From contig JALFGI010000094.1 of assembly GCA_022777455.1 (NCBI GenBank), positions 1-20,755 on the forward strand: a stretch of DNA of 20,755 bases, given 5' to 3'. The stretch's first letter is position 1, and each line of letters begins with the position of its first letter. Positions 8,139 through 14,640 of the stretch are shown here, piece after piece. A program made the translations under genes and the position numbers. The DNA comes from Clostridiales bacterium. GTDB lineage: Bacteria; Bacillota_A; Clostridia; Oscillospirales; Oscillospiraceae. A model generated the notes under the pieces. It did not search any database. It saw only the letters and a list, made by a program, of their open reading frames with translations, and had not been told where the DNA came from.

Positions 8139-8585
8139 TCAGGCTTCCTCAATCTTCACCGTCAGGGGGGCGGTGATCTCATAGCCCAGCTTGCAGGTGA
8201 CGGTGTAGGTACCCACATTCTTGATGGGGTCGGAAAGAACGATCTTCCGCTTGTCCAGGGCGATGCCGGACTGACCCTTCAGGGCATCGGCGATTTCCTG
8301 GTTGGTGACGGAGCCGAAAAGCCTTCCTGCGCCGCCGCCCTTGGCCTTGACCACCACAGTCAGCTCCCGCAGCTTCTTGGCGGTGTCCATGGCCTCGGCC
8401 TTCTCCCGGGCAATGCGCTCCTGGGTGGCCTTGTCGTTCATGCGCATGGTGTTCACCGCGTCGGCGGTGGCCTCAATGGCCACCTTCCGGGGCAGCATGA
8501 AATTTCTGGCGTAGCCGTCGGATACCTCGATCATCTGGCCCTTCTTGCCCTTGCCCTTCACATCCTGCAACAAAATAACCTTCAT
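8139..8585 (-). CDS. rplI: 50S ribosomal protein L9
   Basis: L9 binds 23S rRNA at the base of the L1 stalk and helps to keep reading frame and ribosome spacing. The 148-aa length is standard. The N-terminal domain begins [16 protein letters not shown] and includes the signature region [17 protein letters not shown] (residues 24-40). The long connecting helix and C-terminal domain follow. The ATG at 8585 has AAGGAG upstream, and this site overlaps the gdpP stop codon (12-nt gap), so rplI is co-transcribed with gdpP. The usual partner dnaB follows only after repeat A3. Confidence 0.97.
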   Translation of the reverse strand: MKVILLQDVKGKGKKGQMIEVSDGYARNFMLPRKVAIEATADAVNTMRMNDKATQERIAREKAEAMDTAKKLRELTVVVKAKGGGAGRLFGSVTNQEIADALKGQSGIALDKRKIVLSDPIKNVGTYTVTCKLGYEITAPLTVKIEEA

Positions 8586-8597
8586 TTTGATTTCTCC

Positions 8598-10571
8598 TTA
8601 TCCTTCATAAAATTGATCAATGGATTCCACCAATCGGTCCAATGTCTGCTTCACGTCCAGCTCCTTCACCTGGGCGCCGGCCACCATGGCGTTGCCGCCC
8701 CCGCCCAGAGGCTCCAGAATCACCTGGACATTCACTCTGCCGATGCTTCTGGCAGAAATGATCACCTGGTTCTCATCCGGGAACAGCACAAAGGAGGCGG
8801 TGATGCCCGCAATGTTCAGCATCTCGTCCGCCGCCTGGGCCGCCAGGGGCCGGGGCACGGTGTAGTTCAGTGCGGCAATGGCCAGCTCGCCCCGGTACAG
8901 CCGGGCGGACTTCACGATCTGATATTTGGTCACGGTGTCGTGGAAATCATTCTGCATCAAGAGCTTCACGTCCGTGGTGTCGGCGCCCATGCGGCGCAGG
9001 GCGGCGGCGGCCTCGAAGGTACGCTCGCCGGAGCGGACGTTGAAGAATTTGGTGTCCATGCAGATGCCCGCCAGCAGCGCCTTGGCTTCAATGGCCAGCA
9101 CATCGCTGCTGTCCACCGCGTAGGTGATCAGCTCCGTCACCAGCTCGGAGGCGGAGGAGGCATAGGTCTCGTGGAGGTTGACCACCACGGGGCTGATATA
9201 ATCCGCGGCCCGGCGGTGATGATCCACCACGCACACCTTGCCGATGGCCTCCAGCAGAGGCTTCCACTCCACCTGGTCCGGTCGGTTGGTATCCACCACC
9301 ACCAAGATGCTTCCGTTGTCGCAGGCCACCATGGCCTCCTGGCCGGAGAGGAACACGCCGTCGTATTCCGGCACCTTCTGGACCTCTTTGATCAGCCGCT
9401 GGGCGCTGTTCTTTTCCAGATCGATGACGATGCTTGCCTGCTTGCCCTTTTTCCGGCACATACAGCAGATGCCCATGGCCGCGCCCAGGCTGTCCAGGTC
9501 CGCGGTCCTGTGGCCCATGACGAACACCCGGCTGCTCTGACCGATGAGCTCCATCAGGGAGCTGGCGGTGACACGGGAGCGGACCTTGCTGGTATAGTCG
9601 GCCTCCACGCTGCGGCCGCCGAAGAAGGTGAAATTCAGCCGGTTCTTGATCACCGCCTGGTCACCGCCCCGGCTCAGGGCCATTTCCAGAGCCAGGGAGG
9701 CGAAATTGTAGCTTTCCTCAAAGCAGCTTCCGTCCACGCCCAGACCGATGGACACGGAGGCGGCCAGTCCCGTGGGGCTGGCGATCCGGTGCACATCCTC
9801 CAGCAGGGAGAATTTGTTGCTCACCGCGTCATCCAGGTCCCGCTTTTCAAACACGAACAGGAACCGGTTTTTTTCCAGCCGGCGCAGCAGTCCATGGTAG
9901 GGCTCCGTCCAGTGGGTAATGGCGTCGTTGAGCTTGGCGTTCAGGGTGGAGATGGCGCCTTCGGTAAGGTTGCGGGTGAGCTCTTCAAAATTATCCACCA
10001 TGATGATGGAAACCACCGGCCGGGAGCGGATGTATTCGTCCCGCACCTGGTAGAGCTCCGTCAGGTCGTTGAGGTAGATCACCGCCACCAGGGGAGGACC
10101 GTTCTTTTCCTTCACCGCCGTGCCGAACAGGCGGTAGCGGCGGCCGTTCAGCTCCAGATCCTGGGGGCACTCGGTTTTGCCGGCGGTGAGCCAATCGGTT
10201 TTCACGCCGGGAAGCACATCCTCCAGCTGCCGGTTCACGGCGCCCATGGTCACGCCGGTGAGCTGGGTGAACTGGCTGTTGCACCACACCACGCTCCCGT
10301 CCCCCAGCTGTACCAGCACCGCCGGGAAGGGACTGGCTCCCTGGCCGGAGCTTTCCAGCGTATCGCTGGCCCGCTGGAGATACTGGCGGATCTTCCGGTT
10401 GCTGGCATTCTGATGGCTCATGTGCACGAAGAACGCCGCGCCGGTGGCCACCAGCTCCGCCGCCCCCAGAAGGTACTGCCCGGTTACAAACGAGCCCAGG
10501 CAAAAGGTGAGCATCAGCACATAGTAAATGGTCCGGGACGGCCGGAACAGCCGCAGCAGCTTTTTATCCAC
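8598..10571 (-). CDS. gdpP: Cyclic-di-AMP phosphodiesterase GdpP (DHH/DHHA1 family)
   Basis: GdpP is a membrane protein that hydrolyses c-di-AMP to pApA and so sets cell-wall and potassium homeostasis. The 657-aa domain order is as in the family: two membrane helices (~15-50), a PAS-like region (~85-170), a degenerate GGDEF domain (~185-315, with SRGGD at 300-304), then DHH and DHHA1 domains. The metal ligands are present: H354, D358 and D360, D427 (VVVDTN), D450-H451-H452 and D506. The DHHA1 glycine run GGGGNAMVAGAQ is at 623-634. The start is a GTG at 10571, eight bases after AAGGAGG. It heads gdpP-rplI and has a good promoter ~170 bp upstream. All catalytic residues appear intact. Confidence 0.95.
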   Translation of the reverse strand: MDKKLLRLFRPSRTIYYVLMLTFCLGSFVTGQYLLGAAELVATGAAFFVHMSHQNASNRKIRQYLQRASDTLESSGQGASPFPAVLVQLGDGSVVWCNSQFTQLTGVTMGAVNRQLEDVLPGVKTDWLTAGKTECPQDLELNGRRYRLFGTAVKEKNGPPLVAVIYLNDLTELYQVRDEYIRSRPVVSIIMVDNFEELTRNLTEGAISTLNAKLNDAITHWTEPYHGLLRRLEKNRFLFVFEKRDLDDAVSNKFSLLEDVHRIASPTGLAASVSIGLGVDGSCFEESYNFASLALEMALSRGGDQAVIKNRLNFTFFGGRSVEADYTSKVRSRVTASSLMELIGQSSRVFVMGHRTADLDSLGAAMGICCMCRKKGKQASIVIDLEKNSAQRLIKEVQKVPEYDGVFLSGQEAMVACDNGSILVVVDTNRPDQVEWKPLLEAIGKVCVVDHHRRAADYISPVVVNLHETYASSASELVTELITYAVDSSDVLAIEAKALLAGICMDTKFFNVRSGERTFEAAAALRRMGADTTDVKLLMQNDFHDTVTKYQIVKSARLYRGELAIAALNYTVPRPLAAQAADEMLNIAGITASFVLFPDENQVIISARSIGRVNVQVILEPLGGGGNAMVAGAQVKELDVKQTLDRLVESIDQFYEG

Positions 10572-10675
10572 TTCCTATGCCTCCTTCATTCAGGATTGAG
10601 TGTTTGCGTTGACCGTGAGATTGTCTGGGCGGACATTTTCCCATTCAGCCGGAGATTGGGATAACGGCCGCAAAC

Positions 10676-10710
10676 CCGCCGGGCAAAAAACGGTTCCCCG
10701 CCCCCGGCGG
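10676..10710 (-). other. GC-rich hairpin in the gdpP leader
   Basis: CCGCCGGG and CCCGGCGG form an 8-bp stem in the ~160-nt leader of gdpP. The T-run lies in the loop rather than after the stem, so this is not a normal terminator. No known riboswitch is recognised. The rest of 10572-10737 has no gene. Confidence 0.35.
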
Positions 10711-10737
10711 TTCATACAAGCATAGACAATTCAGTTT

Positions 10738-10766
10738 ATTATAGCAAATTTCCTTCTGTGATTCAA
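10738..10766 (-). promoter_or_regulatory. SigA promoter of gdpP-rplI
   Basis: On the minus strand TTGAAT (10766-10761), a 17-nt spacer and a perfect TATAAT (10743-10738) are preceded by TGC, giving an extended -10. The inferred start is near 10731, leaving a ~160-nt untranslated leader. Confidence 0.82.
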
Positions 10767-10837
10767 GAGCATTTCCATCTGATTTCACCAGTTTTCCGGG
10801 CTTCCAAAAAATAATAGTATACTTTTGCCCAAAACTG

Positions 10838-10846
10838 TGTTATACT
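10838..10846 (+). promoter_or_regulatory. Possible extended -10 promoter for RNase J
   Basis: TGTTATACT forms an extended -10 reading toward RNase J; the -35 region is poor. A second TATACT lies at 10818-10823, and a lone TATAAT at 10907-10912 also lacks a -35. TTGACA at 11019-11024 with TGTCAT 18 bp on, at the B1 edge, is another option. If the first is used, the leader is ~455 nt. Apart from these and a CGGGAG/CTCCCG hairpin near 10886-10905, I see nothing in 10847-11038. Confidence 0.3.
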
Positions 10847-11038
10847 TCCCCTATCTGGTGCGGGTGGGCAGACCCGGCCTGCCGGCGGGAGCGGGTAATC
10901 TCCCGGTATAATTTAACGAAAATTGCGGGCGTTTTTGGAGAAAAAGGCGATTCAGGGCCGGCTTTTCCAAATCGGCTGCCTGCTTTTTGTGTGCAAAAAT
11001 TTCCATATGCTGACGAAATTGACATGGGCAGTACAGAC

Positions 11039-11254
11039 AAGTTGTCATTTGTCGAGGATTTCTCGATATATTTTGCCTCCGGCAAAATGCGATATTGCCT
11101 GCGGCATCGATATATGCAGCGTTGCCGCATTCGATATGATATCCATTTCCCTCGCGCCGCAGCGCATCTCGAGTGGTTACACATATCGAACGTCCGGCGT
11201 ATATCGTCCATTCCGCCAGGAATGGATATCGATCAGTATGACAAATATCAATTT
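11039..11254 (+). repeat. Family B palindromic repeat, copy B1 (in the RNase J leader)
   Basis: This is a complete 216-bp copy of the second repeat family. Its ends are AAGTTGTCATTTGTCG and, inverted, AAATTGATATTTGTC. Internal hairpins include ATTTTGCC/GGCAAAAT, ATGC..GCAT (11114-11130) and TCCATTCC/GGAATGGA, with several TCGATAT motifs. It is nearly identical in its core to B2 and B3. It lies 39 bp before the RNase J ribosome site. Open frames across it are repeat translations, not genes. Confidence 0.87.
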
Positions 11255-11310
11255 GCCATACTGCCATGCTCCATCCGTCAGCCCCCAATACGAAAGGAGT
11301 TCTATTTCCA

Positions 11311-12966
11311 TTGGCTGAAAAACTGAAAATCATCCCTCTGGGCGGTCTGGACGAAATCGGAAAGAATATGACCGTTCTGGAGTACGGCAAGGACATGATC
11401 ATCGTGGACTGCGGCGTGGGCTTCCCTGAGGAGGACATGTACGGCGTGGACCTGGTGATCCCCGACTTTTCCTATGTCATCGCAAATTCCCGGAAGCTCC
11501 GGGGTATGTTCATCACCCACGGACACGAAGACCACATCGGCTCCATCCCCTACTTCATGAAGGAAGTCATCTGCCCCGTTCACGGCACCGCCATGACCAA
11601 CGGACTGATCAAGCTGAAGCTGGAGGAGCATAAGCTGGACGACAAGGTGAAGCTCATCACCCACAAGCCCGGCGACGTGGTAAAGGCCGGCTGCTTCAGC
11701 GTGGAATTCATCCACGTCAACCACTCCATTGCCGATGCGGTGGCCTTCGCCATCCGCACCCCCGTGGGCACCGTGGTGATGACCGGCGACTTTAAAATCG
11801 ACCCCACCGCCGTTGGGGGCATGACCGACCTGGCCCGTCTGGGTCAGCTGGGCAACGAAGGGGTTCTCGCCCTGCTCTCCGACTCCACCAACGTGGAGCG
11901 CCAGGGCTACACCCCCAGCGAAAATGTGGTGGCCGAGAGCCTGGACCGGCAGTTCAAGGGCTGCGACCAGCGGATTATTGTCACCACCTTCGCCTCCAAC
12001 ATGCATCGGATTCAGGCCGTGCTCACCACCGCCCAGCGCTACGGGCGGAAGGTGGCCGTCACCGGCCGGAGCATGGAAAACATGCTGAAGGTCTCCCAGG
12101 AGCTGGGCTATCTCAACGTCAAGCCCGGCACCATTGTGGATATTGGCACCATCAAGAATCTGCCCAAGAACAAGGTGGTCATCGTCTCCACCGGCTCCCA
12201 GGGCGAAAACATGTCCGCCCTGTACCGCATGGCCTTCTCCACCCACAAGCAGGTGGACATCACCGCCGGCGACCGGATTATCATCTCCGCCTCTGCCATC
12301 CCCGGCAACGAGAAGGCGGTGAGCCGCATCATCAACGAGCTCTACCGCAAGGGCGCCGAGGTGGTATATGAAAAGAGCGAGGGGCTCCACGTCTCCGGCC
12401 ACGCCTGCCAGGAGGAGCTGAAGATCATCCACGCTTTGGTCAAGCCCCGGTTCTTCCTTCCCGTCCACGGCGAGCAGCGGCACCTGCAGATTCACAGCAA
12501 GCTGGCCCAGTCCATGGGCATGAACCCCCGGAACATTCACATCGGCGAATTGGGCACGGTGTTTGAATTCACCGCAAAGAGCTGCAAGGAAGCGCCCGCC
12601 GTCACCGCCGGCAAGGTATTTGTGGACGGCACCGGCGTGGGCGACGTGGGCAGCGTGGTGCTCCGGGACCGGAAGCACCTGGCCCAGGACGGCATGATCG
12701 TGGTGTGCGTAAACCTCTCCAGTCAGAACGGTGAACTGATCTCCGGCCCGGACATCATCACCCGGGGCTTCATCTACGTCAAGGAGTCCGACGAATTGAT
12801 GGAGGAGCTGCGCAATGTGGCCATCGAAGCCATCGAGCGCTGCCAGCGCAAGCGGGTGCGGGATTGGAGCGCCATCAAATCCGCCATCAAAAACGATCTC
12901 AGCGGCTACCTCTACAAAACCACCAAGCGCAATCCCATGATTCTGCCCGTGATCATGGAAATCTGA
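11311..12966 (+). CDS. rnj: Ribonuclease J
   Basis: RNase J combines 5'-3' exonuclease and endonuclease activity in mRNA decay and rRNA/tRNA maturation in Firmicutes. The 551-aa product is a metallo-beta-lactamase/beta-CASP enzyme of normal length. The zinc motif HGHEDH is at residues 70-75, with later ligands in the FIHVNHSIAD and VMTGDFKID segments, then the beta-CASP region and the C-terminal SGHACQEELK and PVHGEQRHL motifs. The ORF is open to an ATG at 11266, but TTG at 11311 is favoured. It follows AAAGGAG by about 11 bases and yields the family-like start (M)AEKLKIIPLGGLDEIGKN. A terminator follows 8 nt after the stop, so it is probably monocistronic. Only one RNase J is seen here, so J1 versus J2 is not assigned. 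Confidence 0.95.
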   Translation: MAEKLKIIPLGGLDEIGKNMTVLEYGKDMIIVDCGVGFPEEDMYGVDLVIPDFSYVIANSRKLRGMFITHGHEDHIGSIPYFMKEVICPVHGTAMTNGLIKLKLEEHKLDDKVKLITHKPGDVVKAGCFSVEFIHVNHSIADAVAFAIRTPVGTVVMTGDFKIDPTAVGGMTDLARLGQLGNEGVLALLSDSTNVERQGYTPSENVVAESLDRQFKGCDQRIIVTTFASNMHRIQAVLTTAQRYGRKVAVTGRSMENMLKVSQELGYLNVKPGTIVDIGTIKNLPKNKVVIVSTGSQGENMSALYRMAFSTHKQVDITAGDRIIISASAIPGNEKAVSRIINELYRKGAEVVYEKSEGLHVSGHACQEELKIIHALVKPRFFLPVHGEQRHLQIHSKLAQSMGMNPRNIHIGELGTVFEFTAKSCKEAPAVTAGKVFVDGTGVGDVGSVVLRDRKHLAQDGMIVVCVNLSSQNGELISGPDIITRGFIYVKESDELMEELRNVAIEAIERCQRKRVRDWSAIKSAIKNDLSGYLYKTTKRNPMILPVIMEI

Positions 12967-12972
12967 TTCACC

Positions 12973-13002
12973 AGGGGATGCCTTCCGGGGCATCCCTTTT
13001 TT
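12973..13002 (+). terminator. Rho-independent terminator of RNase J
   Basis: GGGATGCC (12975-12982) pairs with GGCATCCC (12989-12996) around a six-base loop, followed by six Ts. The T-tract runs straight into the ATATGAGATAT repeat that surrounds A4. Confidence 0.92.
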
Positions 13003-13316
13003 AGATATGAGATATAAGATATGAGATATAAGATAATGTGCTGCTCGCGAAATTGTAATTTGGCGGGCAAATACGGCAGCACCCCTTGGCTCTCCCTTTG
13101 GGAGAGCTGGCAGCCGTCAGGCTGACTGAGAGGGTACCGCAGTAAGATCATGGCAGCCGAATCAAGCCATGCTGGCCCTCTCAGTCTGCCCCTTGCGGGG
13201 CAGCCAGCTCCCCCAGAGGGGGAGCCAAGGGGTTCGTCGGTTCCGGTACGCCAAATTACAATTTCCCGCATACCGGTGAAAACCTGCAAGCATAATATCT
13301 CATATCTTATATCTAT
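13003..13316. repeat. Outer inverted repeat with 14-bp tandem units, enclosing A4
   Basis: AGATATGAGATATA is repeated twice in tandem (13003-13030). Bases 13010-13029 are matched perfectly by the inverted ATATCTCATATCTTATATCT at 13295-13314. Family A copy A4 lies inside. The same motif encloses A3, so it appears to be a separate repeat type that associates with family A. Confidence 0.75.
13050..13264 (+). repeat. Family A palindromic repeat, copy A4
   Basis: This is a complete 215-bp copy with terminal inverted repeats AAATTGTAATTTGGCG / CGCCAAATTACAATTT. Hairpins in order are GCTCTCCC/GGGAGAGC, CTGCCCC/GGGGCAG and GCTCCCCC/GGGGGAGC-like, inside a large ACCCTCTCAG/CTGAGAGGGT pairing. It is about 96% identical by eye to A5, including the variable centre, which implies recent common origin. 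It lies upstream of dus. Confidence 0.9.
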
Positions 13317-13357
13317 TCATTCCCCTTCCGACTTACATAGAATTCCGAGGACAAACG

Positions 13358-14299
13358 ATGAACATTTATTTTGCCCCCCTGGAGGGGCTCACCGACAGCA
13401 TCTACCGGCGGCTGCACCACAAGTATTTTCCCGGGGTGGACTGCTATTTCACTCCCTTCTTCTCCCCCACCGTCCACCGGACGCTGACGCCCCGGGAGGA
13501 ACGGGAGCTGCCTCCGGCGGACAGCCTGAGCTTTTCCGTGGTGCCCCAGCTGCTGACGAAAAACGCGGAGGATTTCCTCTGGATGGCAGGCGTCTGCCAT
13601 GACCGGGGCTATGCACAAGTGAACCTGAACCTGGGCTGCCCTTCCGGCACCGTGGTGTCCAAGGGCAAGGGCAGCGGTATGCTGGCGGACCCGGACAACC
13701 TGGACCGCTTCCTGGAGCAGATTTTCATCAAAGCTCCCCTGCCCATTTCCATCAAAACCAGAGTCGGCCTCCAACACCCGGAGGAATTCGGGCCGCTGCT
13801 GGAACTATTCAACCGGTATCCCCTGGCGGAGCTTATCGTCCATCCCCGGGTGCGAAAGGACTTTTACGAAAGCCCCCTGCACATGGAATGCTTCCGGCTG
13901 GCGCTGGAGGAAAGCCGGAGCCCGGTGTGCTTCAACGGCAACCTGTGCTCCCTCCGGCAGATCGAGGCCTTCCGGGAGGAATACCCCCAGGTTGAAGCAG
14001 CAATGCTGGGCCGGGGCCTCATCGGCGACCCGGGCATGATCACTCCCGGGGGCACGGATGTGAAAAAGCTGGAAGCCTTTTATAGCGACCTGCTGGAAGA
14101 ATACCTGGTGGCCTTCGGCGGCTCCCGGAACGCCATGTTCCGCCTGAAGGAAAACTGGCGCTACCTGCTGTGCCGGTTTGAAGACAGCGAAAAATTGGGC
14201 AAGCGCCTGCGGAAAACCACGGACCTGAATGAATACCGCGCCATCACCGCTCAGATTTTCGCCCTGCCCCTAAAGCAGGAACTGCAGCCGGATTGGTAA
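13358..14299 (+). CDS. dus: tRNA-dihydrouridine synthase
   Basis: This FMN-dependent enzyme reduces specific uridines in tRNA to dihydrouridine. The 313-aa TIM-barrel protein begins with the FMN-binding segment FAPLEGLTD (residues 5-13). It carries NLNLGCPSG (89-97) with catalytic C94, then SIKTRVG in the barrel, a LIVHPR segment, CFNGNLCS and LGRGLIGDPG. All are family landmarks in the expected order. The ATG at 13358 follows CCGAGG by eight bases. Family A copies in the same orientation lie on both sides (A4 and A5), with no other gene between them. No clear promoter was found between A4 and the start, so the gene may use a promoter inside the repeat or read-through. Which tRNA position it modifies is not clear. 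Confidence 0.93.
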   Translation: MNIYFAPLEGLTDSIYRRLHHKYFPGVDCYFTPFFSPTVHRTLTPREERELPPADSLSFSVVPQLLTKNAEDFLWMAGVCHDRGYAQVNLNLGCPSGTVVSKGKGSGMLADPDNLDRFLEQIFIKAPLPISIKTRVGLQHPEEFGPLLELFNRYPLAELIVHPRVRKDFYESPLHMECFRLALEESRSPVCFNGNLCSLRQIEAFREEYPQVEAAMLGRGLIGDPGMITPGGTDVKKLEAFYSDLLEEYLVAFGGSRNAMFRLKENWRYLLCRFEDSEKLGKRLRKTTDLNEYRAITAQIFALPLKQELQPDW

Positions 14300-14334
14300 A
14301 GGAATATATCACCCCATTTTCACGCCCGGCAGAC

Positions 14335-14550
14335 AAATTGTAATTTAGCGGGCAAATACGGCAGCACCCCTTGGCTCTCCCTTTGGGAGAGCTGTCAGCC
14401 GAACAGGCTGACTGAGAGGGTACCGCAGTAAGATCATGGCAGCCGAATCAAGCCATGCTGGCCCTCTCAGTCTGCCCCTTGCGGGGCAGCCAGCTCCCCC
14501 AGAGGGGGAGCCAAGTGGTGCATCGGTTCCGGTACGCCAAATTCCAATTT
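14335..14550 (+). repeat. Family A palindromic repeat, copy A5
   Basis: This is a complete 216-bp copy, same orientation as A4, with ends AAATTGTAATTTAGCG and CGCCAAATTCCAATTT. It differs from A4 at about nine positions including one 1-bp insertion. It occupies most of the gap between the convergent genes dus and the parvulin gene. A CGCCCGG string occurs on both sides close to the ends, but no clean target-site duplication is evident. Confidence 0.9.
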
Positions 14551-14579
14551 ACCGCCCGGAACTGTCGGGCATAAAACAT

Positions 14580-14606
14580 CCCCGGAACCGCGATTGGGTT
14601 CCGGGG
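14580..14606 (-). terminator. Rho-independent terminator of the parvulin gene
   Basis: A perfect 10-bp stem, CCCCGGAACC with GGTTCCGGGG, has a seven-base loop and on the minus strand is followed by ATGTTTTATG. It lies ~35 nt beyond the stop at 14641. The T-tract is imperfect. Confidence 0.75.
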
Positions 14607-14640
14607 AAATTCTTTGCTGATCCGTCTACTGCCGGGACTG

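Noticed and set aside
8133..10664. 843-aa open frame on the plus strand opposite rplI and gdpP
   Set aside because: It is the antisense shadow of two well-supported genes, rich in His/Gly/Gln from reversed GC-rich codons, with no domain.
10851..11438. 195-aa minus-strand frame between gdpP and RNase J
   Set aside because: It is mostly a translation of repeat B1 and enters the RNase J gene. The same peptide recurs in B2 and B3, so identity comes from the DNA repeat.
11302..12993. 563-aa minus-strand frame opposite RNase J
   Set aside because: Antisense shadow. RNase J carries the metal-binding motifs and a ribosome site, and this frame has neither.
12912..13289. 125-aa minus-strand frame after RNase J
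   Set aside because: Translation of repeat A4 with a tail inside RNase J; no start signals.
13003..13316. CRISPR-like array because of tandem repeats
   Set aside because: The 14-bp units are directly tandem without spacers, and the rest is an inverted repeat. No cas gene is near.
13050..14550. A4-dus-A5 as a true composite transposon
   Set aside because: No transposase is present and no target-site duplication is visible, so only the flanking arrangement is reported, not mobility.
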